64,000 bases of DNA. Origin: Micrococcales bacterium KH10 (GTDB taxonomy: Bacteria; Actinomycetota; Actinomycetes; Actinomycetales; Cellulomonadaceae). A program made the position numbers and the translations under genes. The notes under the pieces were generated by a model. That model had not been told where the DNA came from and ran no database searches. It saw only the letters and a list, made by a program, of their open reading frames with translations. This document shows positions 24,910-35,362 of the stretch, piece after piece. The DNA lies in NCBI GenBank assembly GCA_900188465.1, contig FZPE01000001.1:310001-374000 (forward strand), read 5' to 3'. Position 1 is the first letter of the stretch. Each line of letters starts with the position of its first letter.

Positions 24910-26346
24910 TTAGCCGACCGAGTTCTCCATCTGCAGTTCGATGAGACGGTTCAGCTCGAGCGCGTATTCCATCGGCAGTTCCCGAGCGATGGGCTCAACG
25001 AAGCCGCGCACGATCATGGCCATCGCCTCGGTTTCCTCCAGACCGCGACTCATCAGGTAGAACAACTGGTCTTCGGAAACCTTCGAGACCGTCGCCTCGT
25101 GTCCCATCTCCACATCGTCGACACGCACATCGACATACGGGTAGGTGTCCGAGCGCGAGATCGTATCGACGAGCAACGCGTCGCAGAGCACATTCGACTT
25201 GGAGTGGTGAGCGTTCTCGTTGACCTGTACCAACCCTCGGTAGGACGAGCGCCCGCCACCACGCGAAACCGACTTCGACATGATCGATGACGAGGTGTGC
25301 GGCGCGAGGTGCACCATCTTCGAACCGGTGTCCTGGTGTTGGCCTTCGCCGGCGAAGGCGATTGAGAGCGTCTCACCCTTGGCGTGTGGTCCCATCAGGT
25401 ACACAGCCGGGTATTTCATGGTCACCTTGGAGCCGATGTTCCCGTCGATCCATTCCATGGTGCCGCCTTCAGCCACGGTGGCGCGCTTGGTCACAAGGTT
25501 GTAGACGTTGTTCGACCAGTTCTGGATTGTGGTGTAGCGGACCTTGGCGTCCTTCTTCACGATGATCTCGACGACAGCCGAGTGCAGCGAGTCGGACTTG
25601 TAGATCGGAGCGGTGCAACCTTCGACATAGTGAACCGAAGAGCCCTCGTCCGCGATGATCAGCGTCCGTTCGAACTGTCCCATGTTCTCGGTGTTGATGC
25701 GGAAGTATGCCTGCAACGGGATCTCGACATGCACGCCCGGCGGCACGTAGACGAATGATCCACCAGACCAGACAGCCGTGTTGAGCGCGGCGAACTTGTT
25801 GTCGCCCGATGGGACAACCGAGCCGAAGTACTCTTCGAAGATCTCCGGGTGCTCGCGCAGTCCGGTATCAGTGTCGAGGAAGAGCACTCCCTGACTCTCG
25901 AGGTCTTCGCGAATCTGGTGGTAGACCACCTCAGACTCGTACTGAGCGGCCACACCGGCCACGAGCCGCTGCTTCTCGGCCTCCGGGATACCCAGTTTGT
26001 CGTAGGTCGCCTTGATGTCTTCGGGAAGGTCTTCCCAACTCGTTGCCTGACGTTCGGTGGAACGCACGAAGTACTTGATGTTATCGAAGTCGATTCCAGA
26101 CAGGTCGGCACCCCAGTGCGGCATCGGCTTCTTCTCGAAGAGTTTGAGCGCCTTGAGCCGGGTCTTGAGCATCCATTCGGATTCGCTCTTCAATTCCGAG
26201 ATATTGCGGACCACATCTTCGTTGAGACCGCGGCGGGCTTTCTGACCGGCCTCGTCAGAGTCGTGCCAGCCGTAGCCATACGCGCCGATTGACGCGATGA
26301 TCTCGTCATCGCTGCGCGGCAGTGACGTTTCGGCGGATGTTGTCAT
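24910..26346 (-). CDS. sufB: SufB, Fe-S cluster scaffold subunit
   Basis: A 478-residue SufB. The N-terminal helical region is followed by the beta-helix with [32 protein letters not shown] (the conserved Cys for persulfide), and the C-terminal [20 protein letters not shown] block leading to [16 protein letters not shown]. There is no intein, which is noteworthy only because mycobacterial sufB often has one. The ATG has AAGGA upstream. It is the first structural gene after sufR. Confidence 0.97.
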   Translation of the reverse strand: MTTSAETSLPRSDDEIIASIGAYGYGWHDSDEAGQKARRGLNEDVVRNISELKSESEWMLKTRLKALKLFEKKPMPHWGADLSGIDFDNIKYFVRSTERQATSWEDLPEDIKATYDKLGIPEAEKQRLVAGVAAQYESEVVYHQIREDLESQGVLFLDTDTGLREHPEIFEEYFGSVVPSGDNKFAALNTAVWSGGSFVYVPPGVHVEIPLQAYFRINTENMGQFERTLIIADEGSSVHYVEGCTAPIYKSDSLHSAVVEIIVKKDAKVRYTTIQNWSNNVYNLVTKRATVAEGGTMEWIDGNIGSKVTMKYPAVYLMGPHAKGETLSIAFAGEGQHQDTGSKMVHLAPHTSSSIMSKSVSRGGGRSSYRGLVQVNENAHHSKSNVLCDALLVDTISRSDTYPYVDVRVDDVEMGHEATVSKVSEDQLFYLMSRGLEETEAMAMIVRGFVEPIARELPMEYALELNRLIELQMENSVG

Positions 26347-26396
26347 CGTGGTCCTTCCAATAAGGGGCGATTAATGCTGGGGTAACTAGTTCCGTG

Positions 26397-27059
26397 TCAG
26401 TCGCTTGTGGCAAGCGGCACGGTTGTCGTACACACATGTCCGCCGTTGGCGAGGGTGACAAGTCGTTGGGTGTGCGAACCGAGAAGGCGAGAAATTGCCT
26501 GTGATTCAGCTTCACATAACTGCGGGAACTGTTCGGCAACTGACTGTACCGGACAGTGGCCCTGACATAGCTGAATGGTGGTCGTACCTGGTACGGGTCG
26601 CACTGAAGCGACGTAACCGTCCTGCGTGAGCAGTTCGGCTAACTGGGCGGCTCGCTCGCCCACGGTCGTGCCTGTGATGCGCGAGGTGTACCGCTGCTCG
26701 AATTCAGCGAGTCGGGTTCGGGCGAATTCCTCGACAGCCGCTGAGCCGGCAGTTTGTGCGAGAAATTCGAGCGCCTGCGTCGCCAGATCCGGATAGGAGT
26801 CGGGCAAGTCGGATTGACCGCGAGCAGTTGCCACATAGTGACGAGCCGGTCGGCCTCGTTTACCCGACGTCGCAGGCAAATCGCGTGCGGTGACATGTCC
26901 CGAGTTTTCCAGTGTACTGATGTGGCGCCTGATGGCTGCCGTTGTCAGTCCCAGTTCGTTGGCCAATGCGGTCACTGTTACGGGAGCTTGTTCCACGACG
27001 AGTTCGAGGACACGTTGGCGTGTCGACGCGTCGATGTCCAGTGCAGATTGATCAACCAT
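26397..27059 (-). CDS. sufR: SufR, Fe-S-sensing repressor of the suf operon
   Basis: A 220-residue DeoR/ArsR-like regulator. The winged-helix region reads VTVTALANELGLTTAAIRRH and ISTLENSGHV with KRGRPARHY in the wing. The C-terminal half carries the cysteines proposed to bind the sensing cluster: Cys165 and Cys169 (LCQGHCPVQ) and Cys182 (FPQLCEAES). By analogy with known SufR it should repress suf when its cluster is present. The start ATG at 27059 has AAGGGGG five bases upstream; the longer open frame upstream is not needed. It lies 50 bp before sufB. Confidence 0.92.
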   Translation of the reverse strand: MVDQSALDIDASTRQRVLELVVEQAPVTVTALANELGLTTAAIRRHISTLENSGHVTARDLPATSGKRGRPARHYVATARGQSDLPDSYPDLATQALEFLAQTAGSAAVEEFARTRLAEFEQRYTSRITGTTVGERAAQLAELLTQDGYVASVRPVPGTTTIQLCQGHCPVQSVAEQFPQLCEAESQAISRLLGSHTQRLVTLANGGHVCTTTVPLATSD

Positions 27060-27252
27060 GGTGTCCCCCTTATCGTGACTCGGTTGCGACGAGTTGACCG
27101 CGCGGCTCACATCGAAATGAAGACTCGCACGCATATAAGAAACATGTTTGTTGACAAATTCATGCTTTGCAAGCAAGGGAAGCCTCACCTTGACCTGGCG
27201 TGCCCGATGAAACGAACTGAAGATGACACCTTGATAGCACTATGACCTGCAA

Positions 27253-27266
27253 TAACACCATTGTTA
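27253..27266. promoter_or_regulatory. Candidate operator between sufR and the divergent ABC transporter
   Basis: TAACA and TGTTA form a dyad with a 4-nt spacer, set inside ACCTGCAATAACA...TTGTTACAGGT. It lies in the 299-bp divergent region 27060-27358. A second short dyad (TTTGT-TG-ACAAA) is at 27147-27158, closer to sufR. SufR is the obvious candidate regulator but the assignment is only positional. Confidence 0.35.
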
Positions 27267-27358
27267 CAGGTGCTCATGACTGTAATCAACGGTTGCGTAG
27301 TGACATATTGCACACACTGGTCACGACAGGCGAGCAAAGGTCTGGCTACACTTCACAG

Positions 27359-28354
27359 GTGCCTCTTGATTCCTGCGATGCCACCGCCCCAGCTTTGGTC
27401 GTGGACGATCTCGTCAAGGCGTACCACGGTCGCCGTGTCGTAGACGGTCTCAGTTTCACCGCGCCGCGGGGCGCTATCACTGCGGTACTCGGACCCAATG
27501 GTGCCGGAAAAACCACCACCATCGAATGCTGCGAATCACTGCGCACCGCCGATTCCGGTCAGATAGCTGTTCTTGGCCTGGCTCCGCAAGACCGCACTTT
27601 GCGCCATCGCGTTGGAGTGATGCTGCAAGACGGCGGTCTGCCGACAGGAGTCAGAGCCGTCGAAATGCTGCGCCATGTCGCCGCAATGTATCCGGAACCG
27701 GTTCCGGTCGACGACTTGGTGGAACAACTCGGGTTGGAGTCCTTCGCGCGCACCACGGTGCGCCGTCTGTCCGGTGGTCAGCGACAGCGGCTCGCGTTGG
27801 CAACTGCTCTGATAGGCCGCCCGGAACTCGTCTTCCTCGATGAGCCTTCCGCCGGAATGGACCCGCAGAGCCGCCACGCAGTGTGGGAGCTGATCTCCGA
27901 TCTGCGCGACAACGGCGTCAGTTTCGTCCTGACGACTCACCTCATGGACGAAGCCGAGACGCTGGCCGATCATGTTGTCATCGTCGATCACGGGCGAGTG
28001 ATCGCACAAGGAACCGTTCCTGAGCTCACGCACAGTTCGGGTTCGACGGATGGTTCCGCCGCGACCAGCACACTGCACTGGAATGGACCTGCGGATCTTC
28101 CCCTGGCTGAGTTGCTGGATCAGTGGGAGAAAATGAGCATGTCGGCTGTCGCGGCAACCGGCTCCCTGTCGACCTGGAGCGCAGAAGAACTCGAACCGGG
28201 ACAGTACCGGGCGACAGGGCCCACGACACCCGACCATCTGAAGGTGTTGACGTCGTGGGCGGCGGCTCGCGGAGCACTGCTGAGCTCGATCGCCGTGAAT
28301 CAGCGCAGTCTCGAAGATGTCTTCTTAGAACTGACCGGGAGGCAACTGCGATGA
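27359..28354 (+). CDS. ABC transporter ATP-binding protein (DrrA-like exporter)
   Basis: A 331-residue ATPase with Walker A GPNGAGKTTTIE, signature RRLSGGQRQRLALATAL, Walker B VFLDEPSAGMDPQ and H-loop TTHLMDEAE, followed by a C-terminal extension as in drug or lipid exporters. It overlaps its permease by four bases. The same arrangement (sufR divergent from an ABC-2 exporter) is known in mycobacteria, next to ctaA and ctaB. GTG 27359 is chosen because TACACT lies seven bases upstream, suggesting a leaderless start; the open frame extends to ATG 27242 but would cross the operator-like dyad. Confidence 0.85.
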   Translation: MPLDSCDATAPALVVDDLVKAYHGRRVVDGLSFTAPRGAITAVLGPNGAGKTTTIECCESLRTADSGQIAVLGLAPQDRTLRHRVGVMLQDGGLPTGVRAVEMLRHVAAMYPEPVPVDDLVEQLGLESFARTTVRRLSGGQRQRLALATALIGRPELVFLDEPSAGMDPQSRHAVWELISDLRDNGVSFVLTTHLMDEAETLADHVVIVDHGRVIAQGTVPELTHSSGSTDGSAATSTLHWNGPADLPLAELLDQWEKMSMSAVAATGSLSTWSAEELEPGQYRATGPTTPDHLKVLTSWAAARGALLSSIAVNQRSLEDVFLELTGRQLR

Positions 28355-29103
28355 CATCGCCAAGTACCCAGTGGTTACACCGGGCACGAGCTCAAACCCT
28401 GTTCGAAGCTCGCATGATCTTACGCAACGGGGAGCAACTGATGGTCACCATCATCTTCCCCATCGCACTGCTCATTTTGCTCAGCACCACGGATCTGGTC
28501 GATATCGACACTGCGGGAGCAGCCAAGATCGACGTGCTCGCTCCGGGTATCTTGGCTGCCGCCATGATGACCACTGCTTTCACGTCGCAGGCCATTGCGA
28601 CTGCTTTCGACCGTCGCAACGGCGTGCTGCGCTTGATGGCCACTACACCGCTGGGCAAATCCGGTCTGCTGGCCGGGAAAATCGCTGGAGTTTTCGCAGT
28701 CGAGATCGTTCAGATCGCGTTGATCGTTCCCATTGCACTGGTCTTGGGTTGGAATCCCTCGCTACACGGCATCGTGGGTGCACTGGGCATCTGGATACTC
28801 GGCACGATTGCATTCACAGCGCTGGCCATGCTCGTCGCTGGAGTGCTGCGGGCTGAGGCCGTGTTGGCTGTCGCCAATCTCGTCCTGGCTGCACTCATCG
28901 TGGGTGGCGGTGTCATCGCCCCTGTTGCACAACTCCCCGATCCGCTGCGCACTTTGGCGTTGTTCTTGCCATCTGGCGCCATGGGTGAGGCCTTGCGCGG
29001 AGCATTCAATGCCGCAGGGGTGCCAGCGTTCTCCGTGGTGATTCTGCTGGCCTGGTCCACCGCACTCGGCTGGGGCGTCACCCGATTGTTCAAGTGGAAC
29101 TAG
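28351..29103 (+). CDS. ABC-2 type transporter permease
   Basis: A 250-residue membrane protein with about six helices and the ABC-2 layout: an amphipathic N-terminus, MVTIIFPIALLILLSTTDL, a cytoplasmic DRRNGVLRLMATTPLGKSG loop, and helices ending in a conserved LPSGAMGEALRGAF region. It pairs with the ATPase upstream. The substrate is unknown. Confidence 0.88.
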   Translation: MTSPSTQWLHRARAQTLFEARMILRNGEQLMVTIIFPIALLILLSTTDLVDIDTAGAAKIDVLAPGILAAAMMTTAFTSQAIATAFDRRNGVLRLMATTPLGKSGLLAGKIAGVFAVEIVQIALIVPIALVLGWNPSLHGIVGALGIWILGTIAFTALAMLVAGVLRAEAVLAVANLVLAALIVGGGVIAPVAQLPDPLRTLALFLPSGAMGEALRGAFNAAGVPAFSVVILLAWSTALGWGVTRLFKWN

Positions 29104-29106
29104 ACG

Positions 29107-30282
29107 CTACCGCTGCCAGTTGAGCAACGGCACGTCCATCTCCCAGGGGGTCAACGAACCGTGGACACCGATCAACGTCAATGAGGCTGGCGTCTGGGTC
29201 CGGGAGTCGACAACGGTTGCCCGATCGGCCATCGCCACCACGAGGTCACCGATCCGCACGAGGTTACGGTCGGCTACCGCACCAAAGAGGCCGGAAGCCA
29301 CGGCTTCGTCGAGTTCCAGGACGAGTGCCGACTCCCCCAGTTCATCACGCCACCGCGCTGCCGCTGCCTGCCTATCAGCCCCACCATCGAGATGAACGTG
29401 CAGGGCACGGGGCTCGCCCGCAATCAGCGATACGTCCCGGGATAGCGCTGGCGACTGCGCAACGTCCCACCGTTTCGTCAGGTCCACGTCGATCATGCCG
29501 TGATCGGCGAGAAGAAGCACCAAAGTGCCTTGCGGGACCCCTGCCACCAACTGCCTTATCCCGGCATCGACCTTCTCGAGTTCATCGCACCACTGGTTCG
29601 ACTGCCAGCCATAGTGGTGTCCTGCCTTGTCCAGGTCTCCCCAATACAGATACACGAGGCCAGGCTCGCGCAGCGCTTGGCTCGCTCGTCGAATCCGGTC
29701 GGACCATGATTCGGCTGCGACATACCTGGCGCCGTGCAGTGACGCTTGGGTCATGCCGGAACCGTCGAACCGGGCTGGTCCTACGCTGGTCACGGTGATA
29801 CCGCGGTCGGTCAGCGTCGAAAATATCGTCGGTTCGCGCTGCCATTCGCGCGGGTCGGGCAGCGCCGCCCACTGCACCAGGTTGCCGAGCCGTCCGTCCT
29901 GGGGATTGCGCACGGTATAGCCGAGCATTCCGGTCGTTCCAGTCGAAGCCGCTGTTCCAAAAGACCCGATACTGGCCGATGTCGTTGACGGATAGGGCGC
30001 CGAGAGCACCGGCAGATCACCGATGCCCGAGCGCAGTGTCGGCGCATGTCCGATTCGGGCCTCGAGATTGCGCATGCCCAGCCCGTCAACGAGCACGACA
30101 CAGATGCGATCCCAGTCGCCGAGTTCCAGACCGGTTGGCACTGATCTGTCAGCGCGCGCAGCCGCACCGGTCAGTGCGACGCTGCAAGCGTTGAGCACAT
30201 CAGCCACACAGCCATCGGCTTCATCGGGCCATTGCAATCCGAGATTGGCGGCTGCCGCGCGCACCTGCTCGCGCTCAAGCAC
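29107..30282 (-). CDS. Alkaline-phosphatase-superfamily protein (phosphodiesterase/pyrophosphatase-like)
   Basis: A 391-residue protein of the nucleotide pyrophosphatase/phosphodiesterase branch. The metal-binding Asp region is VVLVDGLGMRNLE, the nucleophile Thr region is PYPSTTSASIGSFG, and later metal ligands appear in YWGDLDKAGHHYGW and LLADHGMID. The enzyme probably cleaves phosphodiester or phosphonate bonds; the substrate is not known. GTG 30282 gives a normal family length and overlaps the end of the DUF5998 gene by eight bases, so the two are coupled. The frame is open upstream but that part is a shadow of DUF5998. Confidence 0.82.
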   Translation of the reverse strand: MLEREQVRAAAANLGLQWPDEADGCVADVLNACSVALTGAAARADRSVPTGLELGDWDRICVVLVDGLGMRNLEARIGHAPTLRSGIGDLPVLSAPYPSTTSASIGSFGTAASTGTTGMLGYTVRNPQDGRLGNLVQWAALPDPREWQREPTIFSTLTDRGITVTSVGPARFDGSGMTQASLHGARYVAAESWSDRIRRASQALREPGLVYLYWGDLDKAGHHYGWQSNQWCDELEKVDAGIRQLVAGVPQGTLVLLLADHGMIDVDLTKRWDVAQSPALSRDVSLIAGEPRALHVHLDGGADRQAAAARWRDELGESALVLELDEAVASGLFGAVADRNLVRIGDLVVAMADRATVVDSRTQTPASLTLIGVHGSLTPWEMDVPLLNWQR

Positions 30283-30880
30283 GAGTGCGGATGGTCGAAT
30301 GTGCGCTCTGCGCTGTCGCCCGAGCCAACGAAGTCGCGAACCGCACAGCCCGACGTACCGCGGCTTCGCCCTCAGCTTGCGCTGAGACCCGGATGACCAC
30401 GTCATCGGGGGTGATCGTGCCTGACATACCGTGTTCGGCAGTGCATTGCGGATCGCCGCAGTCCGCCGGAGCAACATCGATTCGCCGCACGGCGCCCCAG
30501 CAGATCGCCAAGGTCAGGTCTTGTGGTGTGACACCGGGCTGATGCGATTCAGGTCGCTGCACACCGAAGGTCGTCGCTATGGAGGTGATGGTGCTCAACG
30601 CGATGCATTCGGTGGTCGCCGCCGCTGAGGCTTGCTGACCTTTGTCATCAGCGGGATGGTCATCCACGTGCGCGAGCACAAGACGGCTGGCCGTCAATGC
30701 CAGTACAGTCACGTGCCGCTGTACCTGGCCGTGTACAAAAGTGGTTTCGACGTGTACAAGGTGGTCGGCGACGTCTTCATCCGCGAGCGCCAGCCCGAGC
30801 ACATCAAGCACGAGGGCCGGGTAATAACCGGACTGCTCGATGTCATGAGCCAACGACGGCGCATAGTCGAATATGGACAT
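30275..30880 (-). CDS. DUF5998 family protein
   Basis: A 201-residue actinobacterial protein of unknown function. It starts MSIFDYAPSLAHDIEQSGYY, contains TFVHGQVQRHVTVLALTASR, and has a CGDPQCTAEHGMSGTI segment, all of which fit DUF5998. It has no signal peptide or membrane segment. Its close coupling with the phosphodiesterase-like gene is common in actinobacteria and suggests a shared task. Confidence 0.85.
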   Translation of the reverse strand: MSIFDYAPSLAHDIEQSGYYPALVLDVLGLALADEDVADHLVHVETTFVHGQVQRHVTVLALTASRLVLAHVDDHPADDKGQQASAAATTECIALSTITSIATTFGVQRPESHQPGVTPQDLTLAICWGAVRRIDVAPADCGDPQCTAEHGMSGTITPDDVVIRVSAQAEGEAAVRRAVRFATSLARATAQSAHSTIRTRA

Positions 30881-30909
30881 GCTGCGAGTCTACGCGGTGG
30901 CGCTGACAG

Positions 30910-31458
30910 TCAGTGCACTGGCCCCGATACGTCGTCGAGATGGATCTCCACGTGGAGCACATCATCGTCGCGGCGACTTTCCATCGTGTACCCGGTGTGA
31001 CGTAGGAATCCGATCATCGCGGTGTTCGTGGCGAGAACCTCAGCGGTGAATCTGCTCACGCCCAGTTCCCTGCCGATGTCGGCAAGATGTCTCAGCAGCA
31101 GTGACGCGATGCCGCGCCCATGGTCGCTGTCCGCAACAGTGCATGCCAGTTCGGCCGCGTCACTGTCATAGCGATCGAATCGTCCCACGGCCAAGATCTC
31201 TTCTGACCCGGCGCGGATCTCCGTTACACCGAGTGCCACACGGTTGTTCTGGTCGACGCCGAGCAGGTGCTGCAGATCGTTCGGACTGAGGCGCGGCCGT
31301 GGGGCGAAGAAACGTTGATAGGTGGACTCTGCAGATTGTCCGATGTGGAAGCGTTGCAGTGCATCGGCATCGTCTAGCCCCAGCGCCCTGACGCACACGG
31401 TGCCGCCATCGCGGAGCACCACGTCCGCTCGCCACTGTGCGCTGGCTGGCCACGTCAT
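30910..31458 (-). CDS. GNAT family N-acetyltransferase
   Basis: A 182-residue acetyltransferase. The N-terminal LRDGGTVCVRALGLDDADAL block and the acetyl-CoA loop SDHGRGIASLLLRHLADIGR are clear, as is the C-terminal TNTAMIGFLRHTGYTME. It resembles the acetyltransferase half of protein lysine acetyltransferases (Pat-like), but stands alone. The substrate is unknown. It is divergent from the topoisomerase gene. Confidence 0.85.
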   Translation of the reverse strand: MTWPASAQWRADVVLRDGGTVCVRALGLDDADALQRFHIGQSAESTYQRFFAPRPRLSPNDLQHLLGVDQNNRVALGVTEIRAGSEEILAVGRFDRYDSDAAELACTVADSDHGRGIASLLLRHLADIGRELGVSRFTAEVLATNTAMIGFLRHTGYTMESRRDDDVLHVEIHLDDVSGPVH

Positions 31459-31617
31459 GTCATCAGCCTACGAGCCCGATGAATGCGTACGGTGGGCATA
31501 ACGTCCGCACGCATTGCGGCGGGGTTGCGCCGATTTGTCCGCCTCGGGTGCAACAATGGCCCCTGCATCATCTCGTGTTGCTGCCCCTACGAACTATCAA
31601 ATCCAGGAGTATCCCGG

Positions 31618-34098
31618 ATGGCACGCAAGGCCAAGACCGCCTCCCCAGACAACGCGCCCGTCGGCGACGGCAGAATCGTCGAAATCGATGTATCGCGCGA
31701 GATGGAGGGTTCGTTCCTCGAATATGCGTATTCGGTGATCTACGCCCGTGCTCTGCCTGACGCGCGCGACGGGCTCAAGCCTGTGCAACGACGCATCGTG
31801 TTCCAGATGACGCAGATGGGCCTGCGCCCTGATCGTCCCTACGTGAAGTCAGCACGTGTGGTCGGTGACGTGATGGGCCGCCTCCACCCGCACGGTGACA
31901 GCGCGATCTATGACGCACTCGTGCGACTTGCGCAGCCCTTCTCATTGCGGCTGCCGCTGGTCGATGGGCACGGCAACTTCGGGTCGCTCGACGATGGGCC
32001 TGCGGCTGCGCGATACACCGAGGCCCGCATGGCACCGGCCGCGATGGCCATGGTCTCCGACCTGGACGAGGACGTCGTCGACTTTGTCCCCAACTATGAC
32101 AACAAACTCACCCAACCTGCGGTACTCCCCTCGTCCATCCCGAACCTGCTCGTCAACGGGGCATCGGGAATCGCGGTCGGCATGGCGACCAATATGGCGC
32201 CGCATAACTTGGTGGAGGTCATTGCTGCGGCCCGGCACATACTGCACCACCCAGATGCGGACGTCGATGAGCTGATGCGGTTCGTCCCTGGACCGGACCT
32301 GCCCACAGGCGGTCGCATCGTCGGACTCGACGGGGTCCGGGACGCCTACCGCACTGGCCGCGGCACGTTCCGTACCCGCGCGACCTGCACGGTCGAAAAG
32401 ATCACCGCACGCCGCCAGGGCATTGTGGTCACGGAGTTGCCCTACCTCGTCGGCCCCGAGAAAGTCATCGAGAAGATCAAAGAGGGCGTGCAGAACAAGA
32501 AACTGCAAGGCATCTCCGCGGTTACCGATCTGACCGATCGCCAGCACGGGCTACGACTGATCATCGAGGTCAAGACCGGATTCAACCCGGATGCCGTGCT
32601 CGAACAGCTTTACCGATACACCCCGATGGAGGATTCCTTCGGCATCAACAACGTGTGCCTGGTTGATGGACAGCCGCGCACGCTAGGCCTACGCGACCTG
32701 CTCAAAGTGTGGGTCGATCACCGCATTGAGGTGGTCGAGCGGCGCTCTCGCTATCGACTGGAGCGTCGCCAGGAGCGGCTGCACCTCGTCGAGGGGTTGC
32801 TTTTGGCCATCGTCGACATTGACGAGGTCATCCAGTTGATTCGCACCTCTGAGAATGTGGAGACGGCCAAGTCTCGACTCGTCAGTGTCTTCGACCTGTC
32901 AGAGATCCAAGCCGAGTACATCCTGGAATTGCGGTTGCGGCGTCTGACCAAATTCTCCCAGATCGAACTGGAATCCGAGCGCGACACGCTACTACGGCAG
33001 ATCGCTGAACTGCAAGAGATCCTGGGGTCCCCCGAACGTCTCAGGGACGTTGTCGGGGCCGAGATGTCCGCTGTCGCCGGCGAACACGGCACGCCTCGTC
33101 GCACCATCTTGTTGGATGCCGCTGGTGCGAGCCAGACAGGCGCCACTGCCGCATCGGGACGAGGCACCAAGACGATATCGCTTGAGGTGCCTGACACTGC
33201 GTGCCACGCATTGCTATCGGCCAGCGGTCTGCTGGCGCGTACGGCTGATGAGACCGAGCCGTCACGCGAGGGGGCTCGCGTCCTGCACGACGCCCTGCGT
33301 TCGACGTTGGCGACCACGGCCCGCGCTGAGATCGGCCTCGTCACATCGCAAGGCCGTGTGCTGCGGCTCAATATGCTCGAGTTGCCTGCGCTCCCGCCCA
33401 CCAGTGATGCGCCGAGTCTTGCGGGCGGCGTCCCCGTTGCGGACTTGGTGACGTTGGAAAAGGACGAGAAACCCGTCAGCCTGATTTCACTCGTCGAATC
33501 CGACGAGGTGATCGCACTGGGCACCCGCAATGGCGTCGTCAAGCGGTTGGCTCCTGGACCGTGGCCCAATAAGGACGAGTGGGAGATCATCGCGTTGCGC
33601 GATGGCGACGAGGTCATTGGCGCGGCGCGCACCAATGACGAGTCGGAACTCGTCTTCATCTCATCTGATTCCTCACTGCTGCACTTCGGCGCCACACTGG
33701 TCAATCCGCAGGGTCGGACAGCCGCCGGAATGGCCGGCATCAAAATCGCTGCCGGGCAAACCGCCGTGTTCTTCGGAGCAGTCGACCGGGCCACTGCCAT
33801 CGAGGGGGCCGTCGTGGTCACTGTCGCGGGCTCGAGTGGCGCACTGCCGGGAACTGAGACCGGTTCGGCGAAGGTCACTCGTTTTGAGGCATATCCGGGC
33901 AAGGGACGAGCCACCGGCGGGGTGCGGTCTCAGCGTTTCCTGCGCGGCGAAGACACCCTTTTGGTGGCATGGGTTGGTCCGCAGCCCGCGCGTGCGCTTG
34001 GCAGCGGCGGCAGTCCTGTCGAACTGCCTGCCACTGACCCCCGCCGGGACGGCTCCGGCCAGCCGCTTGCGGCCCCTGTGGTCGGAATCGGCTACTGA
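31618..34098 (+). CDS. parC: Type IIA DNA topoisomerase subunit A (topoisomerase IV-like ParC)
   Basis: An 826-residue subunit A. The N-terminal core has [20 protein letters not shown], the [17 protein letters not shown] helix and the catalytic tyrosine in AARYTEARM. The C-terminal beta-pinwheel is present, but the gyrase-specific QRRGGKG box is not seen; the nearest region reads [15 protein letters not shown]. That points to a topoisomerase IV-type or second subunit A rather than GyrA. No parE partner is in the window. ATG 31618 has AGGAG about eight bases upstream and gives [11 protein letters not shown]; the longer frame from 31483 is not supported. Confidence 0.88.
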   Translation: MARKAKTASPDNAPVGDGRIVEIDVSREMEGSFLEYAYSVIYARALPDARDGLKPVQRRIVFQMTQMGLRPDRPYVKSARVVGDVMGRLHPHGDSAIYDALVRLAQPFSLRLPLVDGHGNFGSLDDGPAAARYTEARMAPAAMAMVSDLDEDVVDFVPNYDNKLTQPAVLPSSIPNLLVNGASGIAVGMATNMAPHNLVEVIAAARHILHHPDADVDELMRFVPGPDLPTGGRIVGLDGVRDAYRTGRGTFRTRATCTVEKITARRQGIVVTELPYLVGPEKVIEKIKEGVQNKKLQGISAVTDLTDRQHGLRLIIEVKTGFNPDAVLEQLYRYTPMEDSFGINNVCLVDGQPRTLGLRDLLKVWVDHRIEVVERRSRYRLERRQERLHLVEGLLLAIVDIDEVIQLIRTSENVETAKSRLVSVFDLSEIQAEYILELRLRRLTKFSQIELESERDTLLRQIAELQEILGSPERLRDVVGAEMSAVAGEHGTPRRTILLDAAGASQTGATAASGRGTKTISLEVPDTACHALLSASGLLARTADETEPSREGARVLHDALRSTLATTARAEIGLVTSQGRVLRLNMLELPALPPTSDAPSLAGGVPVADLVTLEKDEKPVSLISLVESDEVIALGTRNGVVKRLAPGPWPNKDEWEIIALRDGDEVIGAARTNDESELVFISSDSSLLHFGATLVNPQGRTAAGMAGIKIAAGQTAVFFGAVDRATAIEGAVVVTVAGSSGALPGTETGSAKVTRFEAYPGKGRATGGVRSQRFLRGEDTLLVAWVGPQPARALGSGGSPVELPATDPRRDGSGQPLAAPVVGIGY

Positions 34099-34123
34099 TA
34101 CCGGACTGTGAAAGAATTACATC

Positions 34124-35362
34124 GTGAGTGACTTGCTATCTGCACCAATCCTTGATGCGGGGCAGGACGACGCTCTTGGCTTCGCCGAGCCGTCGCCGAG
34201 CCCCACCTCGCTGCTGCTCATGGGCCGTGGCGTCGACCTGACATCAGAGCGCGGTGTCGAGTGTTCCGGAGCGATGCCCACCGCGTCTGATCCGGATCTG
34301 ATCGAGCGCGCCCGCGCGGCACGCGATGCGCTGGGAAGTCGTGCCTTTGTATTGGGGCACCACTACCAGCGGGACGAAGTGATCTCCTTCGCCGATGTCA
34401 CAGGAGACTCGTTCAAACTCGCACGCGAGGCTGCCGCCCGCCCAGAGGCAGAATTCATCTTGTTCTGCGGCGTGCACTTCATGGCCGAAAGCGCAGACAT
34501 CCTCACTACCGATCACCAAAAGGTGATCCTGCCTGATCTCGCTGCGGGCTGCTCGATGGCCGATATGGCCAATATCGAACAGGTTGAAACGGCCTGGGAC
34601 GCCCTGGCAGAAGCAGGCATCACGGATAAGACCGTACCCGTGACCTACATGAACTCCACTGCCGCTATCAAGGCTTTCACCGGGCGCAACGGGGGTACGG
34701 TCTGCACGTCCTCCAATGCGGAGGTGGCATTGCGGTGGGCCTTTGACCAGGTCGGCGGGCTGGAATCAGACGGAAAGATCCTGTTCCTGCCTGACCAGCA
34801 CCTCGGGCGCAACACCGCGGTTCTCAAACTTGGCCTCACTTTGGATGACTGCGTGGTGTACAACCCGTACCGGCCACTCGGTGGTCTGACAGTTGACGAG
34901 CTTCGCAAAGCCCGAGTGATCTTGTGGCGTGGTCACTGCTCGGTGCACGGCCGGTTCTCGTTGCGCAACGTCGAGGAGATTCGCGCCAAGGTCCCTGACG
35001 TCACAGTGCTGTCACACCCCGAATGCAAGTACGAGGTCATCGAAGCGTCTGACATGGTCGGTTCGACCGAGTACATCATCAAGGCGCTCGACGCCGCTGA
35101 GCCGGGTTCGAGTTGGGCCATTGGCACGGAGCTGAACTTGGTTCGCAGGCTCGCTGCCGCGCACCCGGATAAGAACGTGCACTATCTCGATTCGACTGTG
35201 TGCTTCTGCTCGACTATGAACCGCATCGACCTGCCCCACCTGACCTGGGCGATGGAATCGCTGTTGGCTGGCAATGTCCCGAACCAGATCACCGTTGCTG
35301 AGGACGACGCGCGCTGGGCGAAGGCGGCACTCGACCAAATGCTTGCCCTGCCAGGCCTCTAG
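34124..35362 (+). CDS. nadA: Quinolinate synthase
   Basis: A 412-residue [4Fe-4S] enzyme that condenses iminoaspartate and dihydroxyacetone phosphate into quinolinate for NAD. Typical blocks are FVLGHHYQRDEVISFAD, CGVHFMAESADIL, YMNSTAAIKAF, FLPDQHLGRNTA, WRGHCSVHGRF and STVCFCSTMNRI, with the three cluster cysteines visible. The N-terminal 50 residues are an extension not needed for the core. nadB and nadC are not beside it. It begins with GTG and its 3' end overlaps the convergent peptidase gene by four bases. Confidence 0.96.
   Translation: MSDLLSAPILDAGQDDALGFAEPSPSPTSLLLMGRGVDLTSERGVECSGAMPTASDPDLIERARAARDALGSRAFVLGHHYQRDEVISFADVTGDSFKLAREAAARPEAEFILFCGVHFMAESADILTTDHQKVILPDLAAGCSMADMANIEQVETAWDALAEAGITDKTVPVTYMNSTAAIKAFTGRNGGTVCTSSNAEVALRWAFDQVGGLESDGKILFLPDQHLGRNTAVLKLGLTLDDCVVYNPYRPLGGLTVDELRKARVILWRGHCSVHGRFSLRNVEEIRAKVPDVTVLSHPECKYEVIEASDMVGSTEYIIKALDAAEPGSSWAIGTELNLVRRLAAAHPDKNVHYLDSTVCFCSTMNRIDLPHLTWAMESLLAGNVPNQITVAEDDARWAKAALDQMLALPGL

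Noticed and set aside
32751-33914. A 387-codon Ser/Arg-rich frame on the minus strand
   Set aside because: It is the antisense shadow of the topoisomerase subunit, which has clear motifs in its own frame.
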